A DNA stretch of 64,000 nucleotides, taken from contig QAZA01000056.1 in assembly GCA_003054695.1 (NCBI GenBank), positions 372,001 through 436,000 of the forward strand. Reading direction: 5' to 3'. The first letter of the stretch is position 1. The number at the start of each line of letters is the position of its first letter. Below are positions 33,644 to 42,233 of this stretch, piece after piece. The position numbers and the translations under genes are program-made. The DNA is from Verrucomicrobia bacterium LW23 (lineage in GTDB: Bacteria; Verrucomicrobiota; Verrucomicrobiia; Methylacidiphilales; UBA1321). The notes below the pieces were generated by a model. It was not told the DNA's origin and did no database searches. It saw nothing but the letters and a program-made list of their open reading frames with translations.

Positions 33644-35983
33644 ATGACATCTGTATCCGGCAGTGGAATCGAAAGAATGGCCTTTATCGGCGATTATGTT
33701 CCCCGCAAGTGCGGAATTGCCACCTTTACGTACGACGTTCGCGAAGCCGTGGCGAAGCAATTCCCTCATACAGAAAGCTTTATCGTTCCGGTCAACGATC
33801 TTTCCGAAGGGTACGAGTATCCCCCCGAGGTGCGCTTTGAGTTCATGGAGGGCGAGCTCGAATCCTACCTTCGTGCTGCCGACTACATCAACTTTGGCCA
33901 CGTGGATGTTGTCTCGCTGCAACACGAATTCGGCATCTACGGCGGCCCCGCGGGAAGCTTCATTTTGCCGTTGATGCGCGACTTAAGAGTGCCTGTGGTA
34001 ACAACTCTGCACACCGTGTTGCAAAAGCCCAATGCCGACCAGCGCCTGGTGATGAAGGAGCTGACCGCTCTGTCCGCCCGGCTTGTTGTGATGGGCGAAA
34101 AGGGAAAGACCATGCTGACAGAGATTTACAGCGTGCCCGAGGAGAAAATTGATGTCATCCCGCACGGCATTCCCGACATGCCGTTTATCGATCCCAACTT
34201 TTATAAGGATCAGTTTGGCGTGGAGGGGAAGCATGTACTGTTAACATTTGGTTTACTATCACCCAATAAGGGGATCGAAGTCGCCCTCCGCACGCTGCCC
34301 AAGATCGTCAAGGAGTTCCCCGACCTCGTTTACATCATCCTGGGTGCCACCCACCCCAATCTGGTGCGGCAACATGGCGAGTCCTATCGCCAAAGCCTCG
34401 AGCGGATGGCGCAAAGTCTTGGAGTGGAGAGGCATGTGAGCTTCTATAATCGATTTGTGAACATTGAGGAATTAAAAAGTTTTCTTGGCGTCGCTGATAT
34501 CTACATCACCCCTTACCTCAACGCCGCACAAATCACCTCCGGCACCCTGGCATACGCTGTAGGATGCGGAAAGGCCGTAGTATCAACACCTTACTGGCAT
34601 GCGGAGGAGTTGCTGGCCGAAGATCGCGGCGTCCTCGTCCCGTTCGGCGATACGGACGCCCTGGCGAGGGAGGTTATCGGATTGCTTCGCGACGATCAGC
34701 GTCGTCATGCCATGCGCAAGCGCGCTTACATGTTCGGCCGCAATATGATATGGAGCCAGACGGCCGGCTTGTACATGGCCTCCTTTGAGAAGGCGAGAAG
34801 CTCCCGCGTGCATGCGGCGCCACAGCGCCTCCACGTCCGTACGCTGGAGCAAGAGCCGCTGGAGCTCCCCCGAATGAACCTGAGCCACCTGATCCAGATG
34901 TCGGATGCAACAGGAATGCTACAGCATGCAACATACACCTTCCGCAACTTTAGTGAGGGCTATTGCACAGACGACAACGCCCGCGCCCTGATTCTATGCG
35001 TGCTGCTGGAAGAACTTGAGCTGGAAGTTCCAGAGCTCAAGCGACTTAGCAAAAGCTACGCATCGTTCCTCAACTACGCGTTTGATCGCGATCAGCGACG
35101 CTTTCGTAACTTCATGAGCTTTGACCGCCGTTGGCTGGAGGACGTGGGATCGACCGACAGCCAGGCACGCGCGCTCTGGTGCCTGGGCACGTGTGTCGGC
35201 CGCTCCTCCCACCGCGATTTGCAGTACTGGGCTGCGGATCTGTTCGATAAGGCGCTTCCTAACCTGTTGGAAGCCAGTAGCATACGAACGTGGGCCTTTA
35301 CGCTGCTTGGCATCTACGAGTATTTCCGCCGCTTTAACGGCGACCGCTTTGTTGCTGCCGCGCGAGACAATCTCACCGCCCGGATTCTCGATCAGTATGA
35401 CCAGCATGCCGGTGATAACTGGTTGTGGTTCGAAGACAAAGTCACCTATGCCAATGCCCGGATTCCCCAGGTGCTTATTTTGGGCGGGCGCTGGGCGGAC
35501 AACCCCCGCGCCTACGACGTAGGCCTGAAAAGCCTGCGCTGGCTGCTGAATGTGCAGACGAGCGAGGCCGGCCACTTCCGCCCCATTGGCTCCAACGGCT
35601 GGTATCCCCGCGGCGAGAAGCCTGCAGCCTTTGATCAGCAGCCTATCGAGGCTCACGGCACCGTTTCCGCATGCCTGGAGGCGTACCGTACAACAAATGA
35701 TAACTTTTGGTATGAGAAGGCGCGCCGCGCGTTCGAGTGGTTCTTGGGGCGCAACGACCTTGGACTCTCACTTCACGATCCGGCCACAGGAGGGTGTTGC
35801 GACGGGCTTCATGTCGACCGCATTAACCTGAATCAGGGCGCCGAATCAACTCTCGCATTTTTGATCGCGCAGGCGGAAATGCTTCTGCTGGAGAATGATC
35901 TGAAAGCATTCATGAAGCCGCGCGAACGTGAAATTCAGCCCTACGACGAAAGTGCGCCCCCCGCGAAGGAGACGAAAAAATAG
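33644..35983 (+). CDS. GT4 glycosyltransferase fused to an alpha/alpha-toroid domain
   Basis: A 779-residue protein. AAGGGAGAA lies 11 bases before ATG 33644. Residues 1-385 form a GT-B family 4 transferase (DYVPRKCGIATFTYDVREAV, SLQHEFGIYGGPAG, TLHTVLQKPNADQ, LLTFGLLSPNKGIEVAL, ITPYLNAAQITSGTLAYAVGCGKAV). Residues about 410-765 form a helical toroid (DDNARALILCVLLEEL, TDSQARALWCLGTCVG, RPIGSNGWYPRG, DQQPIEAHGTVSACLEAY) like glycoside-processing (alpha/alpha)6 barrels. It is followed after 74 bases by a GH130 gene. The pair probably builds or recycles a mannoside. Confidence 0.93.
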   Translation: MTSVSGSGIERMAFIGDYVPRKCGIATFTYDVREAVAKQFPHTESFIVPVNDLSEGYEYPPEVRFEFMEGELESYLRAADYINFGHVDVVSLQHEFGIYGGPAGSFILPLMRDLRVPVVTTLHTVLQKPNADQRLVMKELTALSARLVVMGEKGKTMLTEIYSVPEEKIDVIPHGIPDMPFIDPNFYKDQFGVEGKHVLLTFGLLSPNKGIEVALRTLPKIVKEFPDLVYIILGATHPNLVRQHGESYRQSLERMAQSLGVERHVSFYNRFVNIEELKSFLGVADIYITPYLNAAQITSGTLAYAVGCGKAVVSTPYWHAEELLAEDRGVLVPFGDTDALAREVIGLLRDDQRRHAMRKRAYMFGRNMIWSQTAGLYMASFEKARSSRVHAAPQRLHVRTLEQEPLELPRMNLSHLIQMSDATGMLQHATYTFRNFSEGYCTDDNARALILCVLLEELELEVPELKRLSKSYASFLNYAFDRDQRRFRNFMSFDRRWLEDVGSTDSQARALWCLGTCVGRSSHRDLQYWAADLFDKALPNLLEASSIRTWAFTLLGIYEYFRRFNGDRFVAAARDNLTARILDQYDQHAGDNWLWFEDKVTYANARIPQVLILGGRWADNPRAYDVGLKSLRWLLNVQTSEAGHFRPIGSNGWYPRGEKPAAFDQQPIEAHGTVSACLEAYRTTNDNFWYEKARRAFEWFLGRNDLGLSLHDPATGGCCDGLHVDRINLNQGAESTLAFLIAQAEMLLLENDLKAFMKPREREIQPYDESAPPAKETKK

Positions 35984-36057
35984 CAAACATACAAATCGCC
36001 ATGAGTAACCCCCTGGGAAGCAATTGCCCGCCTCACCAAGCATAAGGAGTTGATGAT

Positions 36058-37515
36058 ATGGATGTTACACGAACAGGAATCGTCCTGAAACCTAATTCCG
36101 CCCGCGTCCTCTACCGGGCGTACGAAACCGGCGACGATCAGGCCTCCCTTCGCATACTGGCCCGCGTGCTTTCGCTTTCCGAGGAGGAAGTGACTGCTAC
36201 ATTAGAGCAGGTAATGCGAGAGTTTACCTCAAGGCATCAAAAGCTGCATGACCACTTTCTTCGGCGGTACGAGCAGGTGCGTTATTTAATGCCTACGGAT
36301 CAACCACTTACAGAGAACAGGCGCCTCCTCATTGGCGCCTATTTTACGCTGGAGTACTCGCTGGAGGCCGCCGCCCTTTTCAACCCAAGTATGGTGCCAC
36401 ATCCGGATCAAACCGATATGCCGCCAGGCTGGGTACGCTTTATCGTAAGCCTTCGCGCCACTGGCGAGGGGCACATTTCCTCCATCGTTTTTCGCAGCGG
36501 CACCGTAAGCCCGGTGGGTGCCATTTCCATTGATCCTGCGTCGCGTTTCGTCACAACGCCGGAGGCGATTCCCCACCCTTCGTATGAGAAGTCGTTGTTT
36601 CTAAGGAAGTTACAGGAGCTTGGCATGGTGGACGCCGTCGTCGATACAGTCATGGATATTCTGCCGGATGTCTTTACGATCGATCAACTCATCCAGGAGG
36701 TCAGCTTCCTTCGGCGGCATACCAGGCACCGGAATTCCGAGTTCGACGCCACGGTAAGTCGTATCATTAACCTCGCCAGATCGAACTACGAAGTAGTATA
36801 TACCAGAGATCAGCCTCTCTCCGAGCGGGTCATTTTTCCGACGGCGCCTAACGAGACGAGAGGAATCGAAGACGCGCGCTTTGTTCGATTTACCGAGAAT
36901 GACGGATCCGTCTCCTACATAGCAACTTATACAGCATTTGATGGCCGCGTTACCATTCCTCAGCTATTAGAGACAGAAGACTTCCTGCATTTTCGCATTA
37001 GCACACTTAATGGTCCGGAAGTTCAGAATAAGGGGATGGCTCTGTTCCCTCGAAAGGTGAACGGAAGATACACTATGCTTTCAAGGCAGGATGGCGAGAA
37101 TAACTTTATTATGTACTCAGACGATCTTCACTTCTGGTACGCAAAAGAGCCACTCATTCGCCCGAGCTTCCCCTGGGAATTCGTGAAAGTCGGCAACTGC
37201 GGCTCACCAATTGAGACGGAAGAGGGCTGGCTTGTCATTAGCCACGGTGTCGGTGCCATGCGTAAATATTCAATCGGCGCCTTCTTGCTCGATCTGAATG
37301 ATCCCAGCAAGGTGATTGCCCGTCTGAGCCGGCCGTTGCTGGCGCCAGACGAAACGGAACGCGAAGGATACGTGCCCAATGTTGTCTACACATGCGGCGC
37401 TATGGTGCACAAAAGAATTCTCATTCTGCCTTATGCGATGTCGGATACCGCAAGTTCGTTCGCTACAGTGCCCCTGGATGCATTGCTGAGCGCAATGGAT
37501 AGAGTAAAGAGCTGA
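36058..37515 (+). CDS. GH130 family glycoside phosphorylase
   Basis: A 485-residue enzyme with SD AAGGAG upstream of ATG 36058. It has the GH130 five-bladed propeller marks GIEDARFVRF (ED-x-R), TYTAFDGR, NKGMALFPRKVNGRY, SRQDGENNF, and GNCGSPIETEEGWLVISHGVG. The helical N-terminal 150 residues are typical of the long subgroup. GH130 enzymes phosphorolyse beta-mannosides to mannose 1-phosphate. Gene order with the GT4-toroid protein suggests one pathway, perhaps intracellular mannan or glycan reserve. Confidence 0.93.
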   Translation: MDVTRTGIVLKPNSARVLYRAYETGDDQASLRILARVLSLSEEEVTATLEQVMREFTSRHQKLHDHFLRRYEQVRYLMPTDQPLTENRRLLIGAYFTLEYSLEAAALFNPSMVPHPDQTDMPPGWVRFIVSLRATGEGHISSIVFRSGTVSPVGAISIDPASRFVTTPEAIPHPSYEKSLFLRKLQELGMVDAVVDTVMDILPDVFTIDQLIQEVSFLRRHTRHRNSEFDATVSRIINLARSNYEVVYTRDQPLSERVIFPTAPNETRGIEDARFVRFTENDGSVSYIATYTAFDGRVTIPQLLETEDFLHFRISTLNGPEVQNKGMALFPRKVNGRYTMLSRQDGENNFIMYSDDLHFWYAKEPLIRPSFPWEFVKVGNCGSPIETEEGWLVISHGVGAMRKYSIGAFLLDLNDPSKVIARLSRPLLAPDETEREGYVPNVVYTCGAMVHKRILILPYAMSDTASSFATVPLDALLSAMDRVKS

Positions 37516-37546
37516 GCATCCACATTGGCAACCGGTTGGCGAATAA

Positions 37547-38239
37547 CTACTTGCGCGGAAACTGCTCTATCGCGCTTTCCGCCGCCATTATTACGAGATC
37601 CGCCATCCCCGTGAAAAGTCCGTGCTCAACCAGGCCCGGCACGCGGCTCAGTTCCGCTGCAAGGTCGGTGGGGTTGGCGATTTTGCCAAAGTGGCAATCG
37701 AGAATGAGATTGCCCTGATCGGTATAGAAGTGCTTGTCAGCGTTTACTTTATCCTGGCGGATCGTCGCTTGGATGGAATACGTTGCTTCCAGCCACGACT
37801 GAACAGCAGCCGAGGCAAACGGAATGACTTCGCACGGGAGCGGGAACTTGCCGAGGTGCGTCACCTGCTTGCTGGAGTCTGTGACGATGACGAGCTTATT
37901 TGAACAAAAGGCAACAATTTTTTCTCTCAACAGTGCGCCCCCACCCCCTTTAATCAGGTGAAGCGAGGGATCAAATTCATCGGCGCCATCAATCGTGAGA
38001 TCAATCTGCCCCGCTCGCTCCAGGGCGACGAGGGGGATGCCGAGTTGCGTCGCCAGTTCCCTGCTGCGCTCCGAAGTTGGGATGCCTGTGATGCGGAGGC
38101 CGGCTGCCACGCGGGCTGCAATCGCGCGGATGGCGTGCGCAGCCGTGCTTCCGGTTCCAAGTCCCACAACCATACCATCTTGCACAAGCTCCACGGCAGC
38201 TTCTGCAGCGCGCTTCTGTTGTTCCTGAAGATTCTTCAC
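37547..38239 (-). CDS. rpiA: Ribose-5-phosphate isomerase A
   Basis: A 230-residue protein, normal for RpiA. Signatures are GMVVGLGTGSTAAHAI near the N-terminus, ITGIPTSERSRELA, DLTIDGADEFDPSLHLIKGGG, ALLREKIVA, and FPLPCEVIPFA. It interconverts ribose 5-phosphate and ribulose 5-phosphate in the pentose phosphate pathway. It is convergent with the GH130 gene (31 bases between stops). Confidence 0.97.
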   Translation of the reverse strand: MKNLQEQQKRAAEAAVELVQDGMVVGLGTGSTAAHAIRAIAARVAAGLRITGIPTSERSRELATQLGIPLVALERAGQIDLTIDGADEFDPSLHLIKGGGGALLREKIVAFCSNKLVIVTDSSKQVTHLGKFPLPCEVIPFASAAVQSWLEATYSIQATIRQDKVNADKHFYTDQGNLILDCHFGKIANPTDLAAELSRVPGLVEHGLFTGMADLVIMAAESAIEQFPRK

Positions 38240-38306
38240 CCGCCATGTATCTCATGCTTTTGTCGCGGATCCCAGCATGAATTCGCGTCTCGAATCGATT
38301 GTGACC

Positions 38307-39125
38307 TTAACGTGTTGATGTCCAAATACCTTCGGCATAAGGCACAGTCCACACAGCAGGATGCGCGAGGCGATGCCCAAAATAGCCGTCCTCTCCATAA
38401 GTTGTTCCATGATCGGAACATACGACATACATCCAGGGCTCCGGCCGGGAGTCCATTGCCGCGCAAAGTGCCGGCCACTGGCTATCCACATAGCGAAGCG
38501 CCGCCGCATGGCTGTCAAGAGTGTCGCAAGGCTGAGGCGAACTCGTTAAGGTATTGATATAAAAATAGTTAGGCTGATGAATAGCGCTGACATTTATGAA
38601 GAGAAACTGAAGTTGCCTCGGGCTGGAAGCTTTCAGTAGCTGATGTGCCAGACTAAACTGGTTAGCCGCGGAGTCTTGCGCAGTTACGCCAAGCGTTGGG
38701 TTCCAGTAACTTGCGTCAAAAAGGAAAGGCAGTTGGCGACTGAGGGCCGTTTGCCTGTTGAAAAAGCCCACGCCTCCAATACACATGGTGTTGTATCCTG
38801 TTAACTTCAGGCCCGTCACCAGGTCCGCAGCTTCAAAAACAAACGTGTGCGGCCCGCTTGTTTCGCTTCCCGCAAAGCGCGCGGCCCAAAGTCTTTCCGC
38901 TTTAGTATATTGAGGCTTTGACGGCGTGGGGAGAAATCCCGCAAAAAAGCTGGTGTGGGCGGCGTAGGTAAAACTTCCCGGGGAATGCCTCTCCTCCCAG
39001 CTTCCGCCAATAAAGGAAGCAAGGTGCGGAGTGTTTCCGGATTTAAGTTCTTGATGGGCAACGTCATAGCGCAGGGTATCGAGCGTGACAAAAAGGATAT
39101 TGTGATTGCCGACAATTTGCCTCAT
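38307..39125 (-). CDS. Sulfatase-fold metal-dependent hydrolase (STM4013/SEN3800-like)
   Basis: A 272-residue protein. MRQIVGNHNILFVTLDTLRYDVA is taken as start because GAGG lies 9 bases before it; an in-frame ATG 42 bases upstream has no ribosome site. Alkaline-phosphatase-superfamily marks are FVTLDTLRYD (metal Asp), PGSFTYAAHTSFFAGFLP in place of the sulfatase Cys site, and VVCSDHGTTYGEDGYFGHR. The compact size and opening match the STM4013/SEN3800 hydrolases. The partner genes usually found with that family are not present here. Substrate unknown. Confidence 0.85.
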   Translation of the reverse strand: MRQIVGNHNILFVTLDTLRYDVAHQELKSGNTPHLASFIGGSWEERHSPGSFTYAAHTSFFAGFLPTPSKPQYTKAERLWAARFAGSETSGPHTFVFEAADLVTGLKLTGYNTMCIGGVGFFNRQTALSRQLPFLFDASYWNPTLGVTAQDSAANQFSLAHQLLKASSPRQLQFLFINVSAIHQPNYFYINTLTSSPQPCDTLDSHAAALRYVDSQWPALCAAMDSRPEPWMYVVCSDHGTTYGEDGYFGHRLAHPAVWTVPYAEGIWTSTR

Positions 39126-39312
39126 GGGTAAAGGCCTCGGTGGGGAAAATGCGTGTGGTGTTGACATTTGTTGTATGATCTCAAATAAAAATGCTTAAAA
39201 TCTGGGCTATACAAAGGCGCGTTAAGACCCTAGGATTCGCGGAGTTTTTGCAATGGGGCGGGTTTTCGAAACTCGTGCCTTACCGTAAAGCGGCGGAAAG
39301 AGTGATGCTATT

Positions 39313-40719
39313 ATGAAACGCTTTTATTATGCGGACGCCACCAATAAGCCGAGGGGTCCGGTCAATTTTGAAGAACTGAAAATGCTGGCTGCCGCGGGAA
39401 CCATTCGCGAGAACACCAACGTATTTCCCGAGGGCGCCAAGGCCTGGATCAAGTGGGGGGAGGTGCTGAAGGCCGAAGCCCCGCCCGCGCCTGCTCCGGC
39501 GCCCGCGCTGCCTCCCGCTCTTTCGGTGGAGCCAGCACCGGAACCGGTTCGTGCTGCGGCACCCACATTGGTAACGTCGACCAGCGCGGTTAGCCCCGCT
39601 CCATCCAGCGACGTTGCGGAAGTTGTAAAGCCCGCTGCATCAACTGCTTACGCTCCTGCGGCTTCAGCTTACAATCCGGCAGCTCAGCAGCCCGTGGCCT
39701 ACGTGGCGCCGGAGCCTCAGCCTGCCCAGGCGTATACCCCTCCCGCGACACAGACTTCGCCTGTCGCACCTGTTACTTCCTCAGCGCCAACAACTTCTGC
39801 GCCGCTGCAGTCGGCTGCGCCGGTCCGTATCGGGCCTCCGATGCTTCCTGTTTCCAAACCGGCGCCGACTCCCGAGCCGGAGGTGGTTGTTGAGCCTGAG
39901 CCTGTTGTTGCGCCTGCATCCGCGGAGCCAGAACCCGTTATCCATGTGGAGGATGCGTCGGGAGCGACGACGACTCAGGCAGGCAGTCCCGCAATGGCCT
40001 GGCTGGAATCGCCCGCCGAAGCCGCGCCGGCTGCGGCGCAGACGAGCTGGCCGCCTGTCGAGCAGGCTCAGCCCGTTGTGGAGCCCTCGTTGGAGCGCGC
40101 CGCGCCCCCGTCGCTAACCTCGACCGGGGAGACTTCGCAGACGCGCCGCGGTCCGCGGATGCGTCGCGAAACGCGCGATACACTTTCGGGAACTGTTTCT
40201 GGCGCACTGACTTCCAGCGGACAAGACCGTGCAGCGGCGAAGGCCCGCGAGCAGCAAAAGCGGAAGGCTTTGCCGGTGACATTTGGCTCCATCGTGTGGG
40301 GCTTCTTACTCGTTATCGGCCAGTGCTTTATGCTTCCGTGGACGTTGATCTACAACTCGGCCATTACCCTTGGTGAATGGGGGCGGGCCGGGGAGTTGCC
40401 GACAAAGGATTCCGAGTTCAAAGCACTTACGTTTCTGCTTGTGGTGATTCGACCTGGAATCCACCTTATCTTTACCATCCTGGGTATCCTGGGCTCCATC
40501 GGTTATGCCGGTTTTATGGTGATGCTATTGATGAATAGCAATATGCTCTCAGCCATCGCAACTGGGGTGGGAGCCCTTTTAGGTGGTATTATATCTGTCT
40601 ATTTCCTCAATGTATATGTAGCGCTCATATTCGAAAGCGGTGCATTGATACTTTCGATCTATAACAGCCTTAGTAGTATTGATAAGAAGACGGAAGACAG
40701 AGCTGCGAGCAGCGAATAA
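39313..40719 (+). CDS. GYF_2-domain membrane protein
   Basis: A 468-residue protein. The first ~52 residues are a GYF_2-type domain (RFYYADATNKPRGPVNFEEL, then WIKWGEVL), which binds proline-rich peptides. A 230-residue Ala/Pro/Val-rich disordered linker follows. The C-terminal ~150 residues contain three hydrophobic segments (SIVWGFLLVIGQCFMLPWTL, FLLVVIRPGIHLIFTILGIL, GFMVMLLMNSNMLSAIATGV) and a cytoplasmic end. This Pro-rich linker could itself be a GYF ligand. Typical of PVC and delta-type genomes; function unknown. Confidence 0.85.
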   Translation: MKRFYYADATNKPRGPVNFEELKMLAAAGTIRENTNVFPEGAKAWIKWGEVLKAEAPPAPAPAPALPPALSVEPAPEPVRAAAPTLVTSTSAVSPAPSSDVAEVVKPAASTAYAPAASAYNPAAQQPVAYVAPEPQPAQAYTPPATQTSPVAPVTSSAPTTSAPLQSAAPVRIGPPMLPVSKPAPTPEPEVVVEPEPVVAPASAEPEPVIHVEDASGATTTQAGSPAMAWLESPAEAAPAAAQTSWPPVEQAQPVVEPSLERAAPPSLTSTGETSQTRRGPRMRRETRDTLSGTVSGALTSSGQDRAAAKAREQQKRKALPVTFGSIVWGFLLVIGQCFMLPWTLIYNSAITLGEWGRAGELPTKDSEFKALTFLLVVIRPGIHLIFTILGILGSIGYAGFMVMLLMNSNMLSAIATGVGALLGGIISVYFLNVYVALIFESGALILSIYNSLSSIDKKTEDRAASSE

Positions 40720-41211
40720 GCGCGTCATATGGCAACTCTGCCGTGTTGTTACGGATCTTCCGTCACAGTCACAGGGCGGCAGAAGGCGCTCGAAATTGCG
40801 GATTCGCTTACGCGCGGGACGGCCGAAGACGCATTGCGGCGAGCTTGGGGATATTGCGGAACGCATTGGTACCCAACGGGATCTGTTTGTCCTGAGGTTT
40901 TGTGAAAATCGGGTACGACAACCCGAGGTGTTTAGGCTATACTGAAAAGACGGAGCGAGGATTTTGCCCTCGCGTTATCGCACTTTTGGTGAGAAATATG
41001 CGCAAGAAGCCGAGGTTTGATGCGTATTTTCTCCAATCCACTCTGCTTGCGGGCAGGTGATTGCTGGCGCGATGTCCGGCCACTTTTTTTGGTTTCTATT
41101 GATATCATTTTTCATCATTTCAGTTGGGCTTCACAATATTCATACATCCATCCTTAGCGCTGTGCTTTTTGCTCGGGAGAAAGACAGCGCCTTACATCTG
41201 TACATTTGGCT
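40720..41211. other. Gene-free spacer with 5' UTR hairpins
   Basis: About 490 bases. Stem-loops GCGAGG-N7-CCTCGC (40955-40973) and GCGCTGT...ACAGCGC (41157-41190) are seen; the second ends 21 bases before the NYN gene start and may affect its translation. No credible gene on either strand. Confidence 0.5.
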
Positions 41212-42225
41212 ATGAGCGAGATTGACAGCAAACTTACACGCATTGGGGTTTTTTACGACGGCAACTATTTTTTTCACGTCAGCAATTATTATTACTATTC
41301 GCATCCGCGTCGTGCCCGGCTAAGCATTCCCGGGTTGCATGAGTTTATCCGCGAGGAAGTTGCGCGGGCGGAGAAAGTGGATACTCGCTATTGCCAGGTG
41401 GTTGACTCTCACTACTTCCGCGGGCGGCTTCCCGCTCACGAGGCCAACGCGCGCCATAAGTTGTTGCAGGAGAGGGTGTTTGACGATATTCTGATGAAGG
41501 AGGGTGTGATTACCCACTATTTGCCGCTCGGCCGCCAGGGCGAGAAGGGGATTGATGTCTGGCTTGCGTTGGAAGCCTTTGAACTCGCGCTGTTTAAGAA
41601 GTTTAATGTGCTGGTGCTGATCGTTTGCGATGGCGACTACGTGCCGCTGGTGCGCAAGCTCAATACGCTCGGCACTCGCGTCATGGTGTTGGGCTGGGAT
41701 TTCCAGTTTGTGGATGAGCTGGGTAATGACCGGTCCACTACCACCTCCCGTCAATTGTTGGGGGAAGTGACGTATCCGCTTCTCATGCACTCGGTTATCG
41801 ATGACAAGGCGCGCGGGAAGGAGCAGCTGATTCAGGAGCTTTTTGTCTACAAGGACGCTTTTGACGCTCAAAGTCGAACGGCCGGCGGTGTGCCTGCGCA
41901 GGCGATGTTGGCGCAGCCGGTTCCCGGCGCGGATGTGCCTGCGTTTCAAGGACGTATCGTTTCGCTCAAGGAGGGGTACGGCTTTGTGAGTACGGAGGTT
42001 CCGGGCAAGAATCTGTTCTTCTTCTGGCAGGATCTCGTCGAGATCGACTTTAATGACCTGCGGCCAGGGGACATCGTGCAGTACGTGCGTGGTCGGAACG
42101 ATCGAGGGGACTGTGCGCGCGAGATTACTCGCGTCGATCCCGGCTCCGCCCTGCTAAAGGGCGAGCATGCGCTGGTGAACGGCGATACCGATCCGATCGC
42201 GGGAGACCGGGGGTCTGAGGAGTAG
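41212..42225 (+). CDS. NYN-domain ribonuclease-like protein with C-terminal cold-shock-like domain
   Basis: A 337-residue protein. The N-terminal two thirds are a NYN/PIN-like fold: RIGVFYDGNYFFHVSNYYYY with the first acidic site, GEKGIDVWLALEAFELA (second acid), and VLIVCDGDYVPLVRKLNTLGTRVMVLGW (third acid). Residues about 243-315 are a cold-shock/S1-type beta barrel (FQGRIVSLKEGYGFVSTEVPGKNLFFFW, then LRPGDIVQYVRGRNDRGDCAREI). The fusion suggests a nuclease targeted to RNA. ATG 41212 is preferred over the TTG two codons earlier. Confidence 0.9.
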   Translation: MSEIDSKLTRIGVFYDGNYFFHVSNYYYYSHPRRARLSIPGLHEFIREEVARAEKVDTRYCQVVDSHYFRGRLPAHEANARHKLLQERVFDDILMKEGVITHYLPLGRQGEKGIDVWLALEAFELALFKKFNVLVLIVCDGDYVPLVRKLNTLGTRVMVLGWDFQFVDELGNDRSTTTSRQLLGEVTYPLLMHSVIDDKARGKEQLIQELFVYKDAFDAQSRTAGGVPAQAMLAQPVPGADVPAFQGRIVSLKEGYGFVSTEVPGKNLFFFWQDLVEIDFNDLRPGDIVQYVRGRNDRGDCAREITRVDPGSALLKGEHALVNGDTDPIAGDRGSEE

Positions 42226-42233
42226 GGGCGCAA

